From: Methylobacillus methanolivorans
GTDB taxonomy: Bacteria; Pseudomonadota; Gammaproteobacteria; Burkholderiales; Methylophilaceae
NCBI RefSeq assembly: GCF_020531845.1
Contig: NZ_JAJAVF010000002.1
Coordinates: forward strand, 1,027,543 to 1,091,542
Length of the DNA: 64,000 nt
Direction: 5' to 3'
Shown: positions 1 through 7,513 of the stretch, piece after piece
How the letters are laid out: each line of letters begins with the position of its first letter
How positions within the stretch are numbered: position 1 is the first letter of the stretch
The notes under the pieces: model-generated
Told to the model about the DNA's origin: nothing
What the model saw: the letters and a program-made list of their open reading frames with translations, nothing else
The model's database searches: none
Translations under genes and position numbers: made by a program

Positions 1-981
1 CAGGAGCTCACTGATCATGATTTTCTCCTTCTTGACGGCCATCACACCCGATTCCAGTCGGGATAGCTCCAACACCTCGCCTAACAGCTTATCCATGCGC
101 ATGGACTCAACCTCAATGCGATCCAGGCTATCTGCGCGTCGTTCGGGGCTTTGCTTAGCCAGGCCTATGCCCATTTGTAGCCGTGCCAATGGTGAGCGCA
201 TTTCATGTGACACATAATGCAGCAGGCGCTTTTGGCCTTGCATCAACAAGTACAACTGGCTCGTCATCCGGTCAAAACTGCGGCCTAGATCAGCCAGCTC
301 ATCGCGGCGCTTACCCATGGCGGGGCTCACCTTATCTTCAAGATTACCGCCCGCCACGCGGGCAAATGCCTTGCGCAACTCCTTGATCGGCTTTGAGACA
401 TACCAAGCCAGCAAGGCCGCAAATACCAGGCTGGCAATCAGGCCAGCCCACACAGGTGTCCAGGGAAAAATCGGCCCCACCGGCCTGGGTGGAGGTGGCC
501 CCATGCCATTAGGCTCGCCTGGAAGACGCCTTCCCTCCATCGCTTGCGGACCAGGCATCGGCCCACCAAACCCTGGACCGACGGAGCGACGCTCTAGCGT
601 GAAAAGCCTGATTGCCTGACCATCACTGCCATGCACTGTCAGCACGCCGCGCCCTGCATGCAGGATATCTTCCATGTCATCCGGGAGGGAGCGCGCCAAC
701 ACCTCCTGCCCATTTTCCTTGACCGCATACACCTGGGGCATATGCTTATCAGACCACTGATGCAGCAACGCCGATAAAGCAGGCTCGCCACCATGCTGCA
801 ATGCACTATGCGCCGCTTCCAGCAAGGCCATTTCCATTGGGCCGCTGCGCAACTGCTCATTAGCATGTCGTTCATTGGCTTGCTGTTGCGCAGAAACCCA
901 GAAAAACAGACTGACACCAATAATGGAAGTCATCTGCGCAAAGAAAAAGAAGAAAAAGAACTTCCAGAACAAACGCCCCAT
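1..981 (-). CDS. CpxA-like sensor histidine kinase (partial, C-terminus off the left edge)
   Basis: Inner-membrane sensor kinase, start ATG at 981; it begins just after the regulator stop codon (984-986), so the two are one operon. What is visible is an N-terminal membrane segment with a run of seven Phe, a periplasmic region, a second membrane segment (about residues 170-190), a HAMP linker and the phosphoacceptor box VSHEMRSPLARL with His259. The ATPase domain lies beyond base 1. The periplasmic part carries a Pro/Gly/Met-rich low-complexity stretch (about residues 128-168), unlike a compact PAS-type CpxA sensor. The family autophosphorylates and passes phosphate to the adjacent regulator. 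Envelope stress as its signal is inferred from the CpxR-like partner and the adjacent CpxP-like gene. Confidence 0.85.
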   Translation of the reverse strand, partial: MGRLFWKFFFFFFFAQMTSIIGVSLFFWVSAQQQANERHANEQLRSGPMEMALLEAAHSALQHGGEPALSALLHQWSDKHMPQVYAVKENGQEVLARSLPDDMEDILHAGRGVLTVHGSDGQAIRLFTLERRSVGPGFGGPMPGPQAMEGRRLPGEPNGMGPPPPRPVGPIFPWTPVWAGLIASLVFAALLAWYVSKPIKELRKAFARVAGGNLEDKVSPAMGKRRDELADLGRSFDRMTSQLYLLMQGQKRLLHYVSHEMRSPLARLQMGIGLAKQSPERRADSLDRIEVESMRMDKLLGEVLELSRLESGVMAVKKEKIMISELL

Positions 982-983
982 GG

Positions 984-1667
984 CTACTCTTTGATCAATT
1001 GGTAACCCATACGATACACGGTCTGGATACATTGACGACCATCAGCGAGCGTACCCAGCTTCTGACGTATGCTGCTCAGGTGAACGTCTATCGTGCGGTC
1101 AAAGCGTGACAATGGTCGCCCCAAACCCAGCGTAGAAAGATCGCTCTTGCTGACGACACGACCTGCCTGCCTGACCAGTACTTCCAGCAAATTGAACTCG
1201 GTGCTCGTGAGGTTAACAGGCTGCCCCTCCCACTCCACCAGACGTCGCTCCGGCCATAACGCAAGCGGGCCGACATTGATCTCGGCCTGCGTCTGCTCAG
1301 TGACTGGTACGATGCGTCGCAAGATAGCCCGAATGCGGGCGATCAGCTCGCGTGGGGTACATGGTTTAGGCACATAGTCATCCGCACCTAACTCAAGCCC
1401 AACAATACGATGTTCATCGTCACCTTTTGCGGTCAACATCAAGACCGGGACATTGCTGGAAGCTCGGATGCGTCGCAATACCTCTATGCCGTTGAGTTTA
1501 GGCATCATGACATCCAACACAATCAAGGACGGCGATAATGTTTCTGCATAGATGATGCCGGTTTCGCCGTCATGGGCACACTCCACGTCAAACCCTTCTT
1601 GCATCAGGTATTCCCTGATCAGGTTAACCAACTCCACATCATCATCAATCAAAAGTACTTTTGTCAT
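984..1667 (-). CDS. cpxR: CpxR-like OmpR-family response regulator
   Basis: A 227-residue two-domain regulator. The receiver has acidic residues D8-D10, phosphoacceptor D52 in VLDVMMP, T79 and K101, followed by an OmpR-type winged helix ending MGYQLIKE. It resembles enterobacterial CpxR closely across the receiver (IDDD, EGF, AHDGE, GLELGADDY). The ATG at 1667 (MTKVLLIDDD) is preferred over the GTG five codons upstream. Its gene is divergent from a CpxP/Spy-like gene, and the shared intergenic region contains a GTAAA-N5-GTAAA box, the known CpxR recognition pattern. Autoregulation plus control of the divergent gene is the likely arrangement (inference). Confidence 0.88.
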   Translation of the reverse strand: MTKVLLIDDDVELVNLIREYLMQEGFDVECAHDGETGIIYAETLSPSLIVLDVMMPKLNGIEVLRRIRASSNVPVLMLTAKGDDEHRIVGLELGADDYVPKPCTPRELIARIRAILRRIVPVTEQTQAEINVGPLALWPERRLVEWEGQPVNLTSTEFNLLEVLVRQAGRVVSKSDLSTLGLGRPLSRFDRTIDVHLSSIRQKLGTLADGRQCIQTVYRMGYQLIKE

Positions 1668-1742
1668 AAGAATTCTGAACACTGTTTATGCAGCCATATC
1701 ATAACCATTCACCCCTCAACACGACATGCCCCAGATGGCAAA

Positions 1743-1757
1743 TTTACCTATCTTTAC
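1743..1757 (-). promoter_or_regulatory. CpxR-type box between cpxR and the cpxP-like gene
   Basis: Reads GTAAA-GATAG-GTAAA on the minus strand, an exact match to the known CpxR consensus GTAAA-N5-GTAAA. Two more degenerate TTAAC pentamers 10 bp apart follow at 1764-1778, suggesting an extended site. It lies in the divergent promoter region, about 90 bp from each start codon. Confidence 0.72.
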
Positions 1758-1845
1758 CCGCAGTTAACGGCAATTAACACCAGCCAGCAGCAAAATTTCC
1801 GCTCACATGTTTCGTCATTATTGTGCCTGAGAGAAAGGAAAGAAC

Positions 1846-2391
1846 ATGAACACCCACCACACCCTAGTCCGTATCCTGATCACCAGTGTATTAACGCTAT
1901 CTAGCACCTGGGTAAACGCAGAGCCCCCACATCCAGAGGACGCACCACCGAAAGCAGGCCCAGGACTTGTGCAGGAAACCCCTGGATTTGGCTTGCCGCC
2001 TCATCTCGCTGCATTGGGATTGAGCGAGACCCAAGAAGATAAAATCTTTTACATCCTGCATGCAGAAGCACCTGCAATACGTAACAACTTCAAGCAACAA
2101 CGCAAGTTGCGCGAAGAAATCGACAAGCTTGTCGCCGCCCCTAGCTTCGATGAAAAGAAAGCAAGGCAATTGAGCACAGAGCTAGCACGCGCTCAAGGCG
2201 AGGCTATCTTCTCTCGTATCAACACCGAATCACGCATTCGCGCCCTGCTCACAACAGAACAACTCATCAAGCTTGATGAAAAACGCGAGCTAGACAAACC
2301 ACGCCCCGAGGCTCGTCCAGAGCACCCCCCACTACCAGCCAGCAAGTCATGGGAAAACCGTCCCAGGGAGCCAATACTCAAGCAGATGTAG
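1846..2391 (+). CDS. CpxP/Spy-like periplasmic protein
   Basis: A 181-residue exported protein. A signal peptide ends near ...STWVNA/EPP. A short Pro-rich segment follows, then a mostly helical core with an LGLSETQEDKIF motif and a second helix pair (about residues 85-140) ending LLTTEQLIKLDE. The LTxxQ-like repeats are typical of the CpxP/Spy (LTXXQ) family of periplasmic chaperones and stress adaptors. The C-terminus is Pro/Glu/Arg rich. A good ribosome site (AAAGGAAAG) precedes the ATG. It is divergent from the cpxR-like gene and has a CpxR box upstream, so a role as feedback inhibitor or chaperone in envelope stress is likely. Exact substrate unknown. Confidence 0.75.
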   Translation: MNTHHTLVRILITSVLTLSSTWVNAEPPHPEDAPPKAGPGLVQETPGFGLPPHLAALGLSETQEDKIFYILHAEAPAIRNNFKQQRKLREEIDKLVAAPSFDEKKARQLSTELARAQGEAIFSRINTESRIRALLTTEQLIKLDEKRELDKPRPEARPEHPPLPASKSWENRPREPILKQM

Positions 2392-2393
2392 GG

Positions 2394-2418
2394 TTTACAT
2401 AGCTTTACCCGGCTTTAC
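2394..2418 (-). promoter_or_regulatory. Triple phased CpxR half-sites upstream of the EF-hand gene
   Basis: TTTAC occurs three times at exact 10-bp steps (2394, 2404, 2414), i.e. GTAAA-N5-GTAAA-N5-GTAAA on the minus strand. It starts three bases after the stop codon of the CpxP-like gene and lies about 95 bp before the next start codon. The phasing puts all half-sites on one face of the helix. Confidence 0.68.
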
Positions 2419-2513
2419 ACCTCACAGGCAAAACTTGGGCGCATCATATCCGTTAGCAACTCCATGAGCAGGGCAACTGCCCTGCTGAGAACACCAACAA
2501 CCAGGAGAACAAC

Positions 2514-3113
2514 ATGATCAGTAGTATTTCGGGAAGTGCGTCCCAGATAGCCAGCTCGATTTTCAGCAAGCTGGATACCAGCAACAAAGGATATATTGAG
2601 CAAGCAGACCTGCAATCGGCCCTAAGCAAGATCAATGGCAACGATGACAGCAGCAATACTGATGAATTGTTCAGCTCGCTGGATAGCGACAGCGATGGCA
2701 AACTGACGGAATCAGAACTCAGCAGCGGCATCAGCAACCTGCTGAGCGAACTGAACAGCCAGTTCAACAACTCACGCGTGCAAGGCGGTATGCCACCGCC
2801 TCCTCCGCCACAAGGCGAAGAAGAGGATGAAGGCTATACCCAAGACGAACTGGAAAGCATTGCCTCCAGCACAGATGATAGCCAACTATCCAGCCTAATG
2901 AGCACCATCGCCGCCAACTTTGAAGCAGCGGATACCAACCAAGATGGCAAAGTGAGTGCCAAGGAAGCCATGGAATATCAGCGTCAGAATGAAGGCAATC
3001 AAGCCAAACCATCAGAAGATAACAGCATCAACCGACAGATTGGGCAATTGATTGCAGCCTATGGCAGTAGTGATAGCACAAGCAATACGAGCGCTCTGAG
3101 TTTGGCAGCCTGA
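2514..3113 (+). CDS. EF-hand calcium-binding protein
   Basis: A 199-residue acidic protein with three recognisable EF-hand loops: residues 21-32 (DTSNKGYIEQAD), 57-68 (DSDSDGKLTESE) and 140-151 (DTNQDGKVSAKE). A six-Pro linker and an acidic patch lie between the second and third loops. There is no classical signal peptide; the N-terminus is Ser/Ile rich (MISSISGSASQIASSIF), so export by another route or a cytoplasmic location are both possible. AGGAG sits 8 bases before the ATG. The upstream triple CpxR-like array suggests it belongs to the same envelope-stress regulon. Calcium binding is expected from the motifs; the role is unknown. Confidence 0.8.
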   Translation: MISSISGSASQIASSIFSKLDTSNKGYIEQADLQSALSKINGNDDSSNTDELFSSLDSDSDGKLTESELSSGISNLLSELNSQFNNSRVQGGMPPPPPPQGEEEDEGYTQDELESIASSTDDSQLSSLMSTIAANFEAADTNQDGKVSAKEAMEYQRQNEGNQAKPSEDNSINRQIGQLIAAYGSSDSTSNTSALSLAA

Positions 3114-3130
3114 TTAAGCTTAAAAACATT

Positions 3131-3154
3131 AAAGGCACCTTTAAAAGTGCCTTT
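3131..3154 (+). terminator. Hairpin terminator after the EF-hand gene
   Basis: Perfect 8-bp stem AAAGGCAC/GTGCCTTT (3131-3138, 3147-3154) with an 8-base loop, 18 bases after the stop codon. The U-tract is weak. Confidence 0.65.
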
Positions 3155-3185
3155 AGTTTCATTCCTCGCTATTGTTCCTGCCTCG

Positions 3186-3467
3186 CTAACGCTTTACCGC
3201 AGCCTTATATACCGCGTTCCGCTCACGCTTGCCAACGGCCACCACAATAACAATCAGCTCATTGTCACGGACCTCATACACAAGCCTATAGCCCACACTA
3301 CGCAGCTTGATCTTGTAACGGTCTTTCTGACCACTTAACTTGGCAGCAGGCACACGCGGATTCTCTAACCGTTCCGCAAGCTTGGCCTTGAATTGCTCGC
3401 GAGTGTTGTTGTCCAGCTTACTCCACTCCTTTAAAGCCTCTTCCAGAAAACCAAGCTCAAATCTCAT
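3186..3467 (-). CDS. RelE/ParE-superfamily toxin
   Basis: A 93-residue basic protein starting at MRFELGFLEEALKEW (ATG at 3467). Features typical of RelE mRNA-interferase toxins: the conserved LSGQKDRYKIKLRSVGYRLVYEV segment type (residues about 43-64) and a C-terminal VGKRERNAVY motif. It overlaps the 3' end of the antitoxin gene by 11 bases, the usual antitoxin-first translational coupling. A longer in-frame start at 3518 is less likely because it would run back into the antitoxin. Predicted to cleave translated mRNA unless bound by its partner. Confidence 0.85.
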   Translation of the reverse strand: MRFELGFLEEALKEWSKLDNNTREQFKAKLAERLENPRVPAAKLSGQKDRYKIKLRSVGYRLVYEVRDNELIVIVVAVGKRERNAVYKAAVKR

Positions 3468-3705
3468 CAAGCTGAACCCTGATGACAGGCTGTCCTTCAC
3501 GAGCATCCGCAATGGCATTCAGCTCCATATCTTCGAGCTTCTCAAGCAAGGCCTCGTAAGCCTTCGCAGGAACGCAGTAAAAGGCAGGAGCATTCCGATT
3601 GAGAATCGCCACTGGGAACCCTTCCCCAGCAGCAACAGTACCCATGGGATTCTTTTTTAGTTCGGAAATGCTGGCAGTAGTTTCGGCTAATATCAAGTTG
3701 GACAT
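3457..3705 (-). CDS. Phd/YefM-family antitoxin
   Basis: An 82-residue protein with the Phd/YefM N-terminal DNA-binding fold signature (SISELKKNPMGTVAAGEGFPVAIL split over residues 13-36) and an acidic C-terminal tail expected to wrap the toxin. It lies first in the pair and overlaps the toxin start. An 11-bp inverted repeat 24 bases upstream is the probable operator for autorepression. Confidence 0.85.
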   Translation of the reverse strand: MSNLILAETTASISELKKNPMGTVAAGEGFPVAILNRNAPAFYCVPAKAYEALLEKLEDMELNAIADAREGQPVIRVQLDEI

Positions 3706-3728
3706 GATTATTCCAAGGTCTATTTAAT

Positions 3729-3768
3729 AACATTGATAATAGTACCTTTAAACGGTCTTATCAATGTT
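3729..3768. promoter_or_regulatory. Inverted-repeat operator of the toxin-antitoxin pair
   Basis: Perfect 11-bp arms AACATTGATAA (3729-3739) and TTATCAATGTT (3758-3768) with an 18-bp spacer, just upstream of the antitoxin start. The arms would place two repressor dimers on about three helical turns. Confidence 0.55.
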
Positions 3769-3804
3769 GATCGCTAAATCCACTTAATTTGGTTGCTTGA
3801 TTAG

Positions 3805-4722
3805 CTAACGAACGAATGAATTAAATCCGCTTAGGGTACACTCACTTGACCGAATGCTTATATCATGAATAGACGTGAACAACTCCGCCACCAAGGGCGA
3901 TTCGAGCTTGAAATCTAAATTTGAGAGATCCGGTACTCTAAAGAATGTTTCTCCATCATCAGGTACAACCATTGGCAAAACCTCTCCACGTTTGTGGCAT
4001 TCCTCCATGACTTGTACAAGCTTAGCCTTGTGAAGGCTTAAGTCCCGGATGTCGATAAAGTGGGTGCCGTGTAGCACATCATCGTTAACGGATAGATGTG
4101 GTTTCACTATTGCTATCTCTTCCGAAACGCCCTCTGCAAAACCACAGCACGCCATTGATAGTAGTGGAGTTGACGCTGTGTGATGCCTGTATATAAACTC
4201 GCAAGCTTGACTACGCAGTTCTTTGTTGCGCACAGCCCCAATGCCGCTTGCAAGCACTTCCGTTAATGGACGAACGCCTAGCGTTTCGCCTAACCAATAT
4301 CTCTCCATCCAATCGGTCTCCTTGGAGGTCAAATAAGAAGTGATCCATTCTGAGTCAACTCGAGTTAAATGGTTTGCGGAAAAATCAACTGGCGATATGT
4401 ATTTCTTCTTGTCAGGGATTTTCCAACGCTCAACAGCAGCATGTGCATCAGCTTCGCTTTCAAAAAAGTACACACCTGTAAGCCGAGAAACAGACCCTCT
4501 TGCTACTTGCTGACGAACTTGCTCAAGCTTCAACTCATTGAGAAAACGCCCATCACTCCCATCAAGTGCGAGACGACGGAGATGCGAATACATCCAGACT
4601 GATGTTCCATATGTGTAGCTGTTTATGTCGCAACTTGATTTGATGCGTCCAATTGCCACTTCCCATGCCACTAGTGGATTGTTGATGTTGAGGTAAGCAT
4701 ATAAACGAATGTTTGTTCCCAT
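3805..4722 (-). CDS. Unrecognised 305-residue protein
   Basis: I do not recognise the family. The protein is soluble (no signal peptide or membrane segment), of mixed alpha/beta composition, with motifs such as LTGVYFFESEADAHAAVERW near residue 80-100 and DWMERYWLGETLG near residue 137-150. The gene is AT-richer than its neighbours and stands next to the toxin-antitoxin pair, suggesting a recently acquired patch. It is monocistronic or loosely linked to the upstream 188-residue gene (52-base gap). It could be an enzyme or an effector-like protein; the sequence alone does not decide. Confidence 0.6.
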   Translation of the reverse strand: MGTNIRLYAYLNINNPLVAWEVAIGRIKSSCDINSYTYGTSVWMYSHLRRLALDGSDGRFLNELKLEQVRQQVARGSVSRLTGVYFFESEADAHAAVERWKIPDKKKYISPVDFSANHLTRVDSEWITSYLTSKETDWMERYWLGETLGVRPLTEVLASGIGAVRNKELRSQACEFIYRHHTASTPLLSMACCGFAEGVSEEIAIVKPHLSVNDDVLHGTHFIDIRDLSLHKAKLVQVMEECHKRGEVLPMVVPDDGETFFRVPDLSNLDFKLESPLVAELFTSIHDISIRSSECTLSGFNSFVR

Positions 4723-4774
4723 AGTTATTTTCTATTAACTTTCATAAATAGGCCAAACTAAAGATGACCTACAC

Positions 4775-5341
4775 CTACTCACTCGCAAACGCCTCACACA
4801 GCATACTAAGCAACGCCCCCAGCATCGGTACCAATTCTTCCTTGTCGAATGGCGCTTCTTCATCCGTCGCGGCGATCACAAATGCCATCAGCACTTTCTC
4901 AACATCTTGGCGGTAATTCATCCAGTGTTCCGCTTCGGCATCGCCGATGAGCTGATATTTATGGTTGCCGGATTCGATAATTTCGGCCAGCTCTTCATTT
5001 TCCAGCTCGGCGAACAATGATCGGGCAATGGTGATGGCAGACGCTTTGTAATCTGGTTCTATGCCTTCGTCACCCAACGGGAGTGTCAGGTAGGTATACA
5101 CCAGCATGGCATATGCCTGATAAACCGCCAGCATGTCGAAGTTTTCCACGCGCTCATCGGCTGGCGAGCGCCCCGCCTGTTTGATCGCTCGGAAAGTGAT
5201 GTAACAGGCCAGGTAGGTCGAGGCTTCCAGCGCATCGTAATCTTCCAGATTGGTACTAGGTGGCTCGCCTGCATTGGTGCGGGCCTCATTGAGGCACAAG
5301 GCATAAGCCAGGCTTAATCTTTGTGAATAGCGTATTTCCAT
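4775..5341 (-). CDS. Hypothetical all-helical protein, 188 residues
   Basis: No family recognised. The protein is acidic, predicted almost entirely helical and soluble, with several aromatic-rich helices (about residues 40-55 and 75-90). The ATG at 5341 follows AGGAAGACC, a reasonable ribosome site. Codon usage is like the yheS gene upstream (51-base gap), so it may be cotranscribed with it. Confidence 0.65.
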   Translation of the reverse strand: MEIRYSQRLSLAYALCLNEARTNAGEPPSTNLEDYDALEASTYLACYITFRAIKQAGRSPADERVENFDMLAVYQAYAMLVYTYLTLPLGDEGIEPDYKASAITIARSLFAELENEELAEIIESGNHKYQLIGDAEAEHWMNYRQDVEKVLMAFVIAATDEEAPFDKEELVPMLGALLSMLCEAFASE

Positions 5342-5392
5342 GGTCTTCCTTTGTACTTCGTCTTGAATTTAGCTTGAGAATGATAGTGTCTT

Positions 5393-7294
5393 TTAGCTGA
5401 TTTCCGGCAACGCTTCTAGCTGCTCGTGCAAGCTCAGCCAGCGCTCTTCCGCTTGACCCAAGTGCTGTTCAAGCTCAGCCTGGCGCTTTTGCAGGTTTAA
5501 CAAACGGGTTTTGTCTGCCTCCTGGTATAACTCAGGTGCCGCCAAAGCTTGCTCCAGTTGATTTTTCTCCGGTTGCCAAGCTGCCATTTTCTTTTCTATC
5601 TGCTCCAGCTCTTTTAGTAGCGGACGGCGCTCCTGCAGTCTGGCATGACGCTCGGCCTTGCTTTGCGCCCTGGCATTGGGTACGGCTTCTGGCTTGGATT
5701 TCTCCTCTTCAGCCTTGTCCCGCAGTCGTTGCTCGTTAAGCCAATTACGGTAATCTTCAAGATCGCCTTCAAACTCCTGCACCTTGCCATCAGCCACCAG
5801 CAGGAAGCGATCACAGGTAGCACGCAGCAAGGCACGATCATGCGACACCAGCACCATGCCGCCCTGGTAATCCTGCAATGCCATGGTGAGGGCATGGCGC
5901 ATTTCCAAGTCAAGGTGGTTGGTCGGCTCGTCCAGCAGTAAAAGGTTAGGACGTTGCCAGATCAACAATGCCAACGCCAGCCTGGATTTTTCCCCTCCGG
6001 AAAACGCGCCCACGGCACTGGTCGCCATATCACCACGAAAATCAAAGCCTCCAAGATAGTTGCGGTGCTCTTGCTCGCGTGTTTCCGGGTCCAGCCGCAG
6101 CATGTGCTGCAAGGGTGACTCGTCAGGGCGTAGTTGTTCCAGTTGGTGCTGGGCAAAGTAGCCCAGGCGCAAATCCTTGCCTTCCACGCGCTTGCCTTGC
6201 AGCGGTGCCATGGTATTGGCGAGTAGCTTGATGAGGGTAGATTTACCCGCACCGTTGCGGCCCAGCAAGCCAACCCGCTCACCAGGGCGCAAGGTCAGCA
6301 TGATGTGCTGCAAGATGATGGTAGATTGGTAGCCCGCATCGGCCTGATCTAATACCAGCAATGGGTCTGGCGCCGAAAGTGGTGCGCGAAAGCTGAAACT
6401 GAACGGGCTATCCACGTGCGCCGCATTGATCATCTCCATGCGTTCCAAGGCTTTGATACGGCTTTGCGCTTGTCGTGCCTTGGTTGCCTGGGCGCGAAAA
6501 CGGTCAATATACTTGTGCAAGTGCGCCACTTCACGCTGCTGGCGCTCATAACTTGCCTGCTGTTGAACCAGGCGCTCGGCACGCTGTCGCTCAAAATCAG
6601 AGTAGCCACCGCGATACAAGGTCAGCTTTTGCTGCTCGATATGCGCAATGTGGTTGACGATGGCATCAAGAAAATCGCGGTCATGCGAGATCAGCAGCAA
6701 GGTGCCGCGATAATCCTTGAGCCAGTTTTCCAGCCAGATCACGGCATCAAGATCGAGGTGGTTGGTCGGTTCATCAAGCAGCAGTAAATCAGAACGGCAC
6801 ATCAAGGCCCGCGCCAGGTTGAGCCGAACGCGCCAGCCACCAGAGAAATCAGATACGGGCCGCGCCAGATCAGCAGTGCCAAAGCCCAAGCCATGCAGCA
6901 ACTCTGCCGCACGCGCCCGGGCGGAATATCCATCAATCTCCCCAAGGCGGGCATATAACTCCCCGACCTTCTCACCCTCTCCTGCCGCTTCAGCCTCACG
7001 TAACTGGGCCTCAACCTGCCTCAGTTCAACATCACCATCAAGGGTAAACTCTATCGCGGCATCGGCCAGTACAGGGGTTTCCTGGGCAACATGGGCAATG
7101 GTCCAGTGAGCTGGAATATCCAGCTCACCCGATTCGGGATGTAGCTCCCCGCGCAACATGGCAAATACGCTGGATTTTCCTGCGCCATTGGCGCCGGTCA
7201 GGCCAACCTTGTGGCCAGGATGAAGCTGGAAGCTTGCGCCTTCAATCAGGCACTTTACGCCACGATATAATTTGATGTTTTTAAGCTGAATCAA
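5393..7294 (-). CDS. yheS: ABC-F family ATPase YheS
   Basis: A 633-residue duplicated ABC ATPase without membrane segments. First Walker A GANGAGKSS (about residue 34), signature FSGGW, Walker B LLLLDEPTNHLDL; second Walker A GRNGAGKST, signature FSGGEKSR, Walker B LLLLDEPTNHLDLE; C-terminal coiled coil (about residues 560-630). The inter-domain linker and length fit YheS rather than EttA or Uup. ABC-F proteins act on the ribosome. An in-frame TAG lies two codons upstream of the start and no ATG is available, so translation most probably begins at TTG 7294, which would keep expression low. Confidence 0.9.
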   Translation of the reverse strand: MIQLKNIKLYRGVKCLIEGASFQLHPGHKVGLTGANGAGKSSVFAMLRGELHPESGELDIPAHWTIAHVAQETPVLADAAIEFTLDGDVELRQVEAQLREAEAAGEGEKVGELYARLGEIDGYSARARAAELLHGLGFGTADLARPVSDFSGGWRVRLNLARALMCRSDLLLLDEPTNHLDLDAVIWLENWLKDYRGTLLLISHDRDFLDAIVNHIAHIEQQKLTLYRGGYSDFERQRAERLVQQQASYERQQREVAHLHKYIDRFRAQATKARQAQSRIKALERMEMINAAHVDSPFSFSFRAPLSAPDPLLVLDQADAGYQSTIILQHIMLTLRPGERVGLLGRNGAGKSTLIKLLANTMAPLQGKRVEGKDLRLGYFAQHQLEQLRPDESPLQHMLRLDPETREQEHRNYLGGFDFRGDMATSAVGAFSGGEKSRLALALLIWQRPNLLLLDEPTNHLDLEMRHALTMALQDYQGGMVLVSHDRALLRATCDRFLLVADGKVQEFEGDLEDYRNWLNEQRLRDKAEEEKSKPEAVPNARAQSKAERHARLQERRPLLKELEQIEKKMAAWQPEKNQLEQALAAPELYQEADKTRLLNLQKRQAELEQHLGQAEERWLSLHEQLEALPEIS

Positions 7295-7513
7295 GAATGT
7301 CTACTCAATCAATGGACCAGGGGAAGAGAGGTTGCTAGCGGAACAATCAGGCAATATTTTGTGAACAATTGTTATTGTAAGCTAAACCTGGCAACTTTCG
7401 CCCTTCAAGCGTTGACCAACACCCGTGCCAATGAAATACTTCGGCATACTGATAAATATATAGCTCACAGGCACAAATCGTGCGGCTTCCGGCGATGATG
7501 ATGCAATAAAGAT

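Noticed and set aside
7364..7373. Palindrome AACAATTGTT between yheS and yhdP
   Set aside because: Short AT-rich palindrome in a divergent promoter region; no known site matched and no second copy seen.
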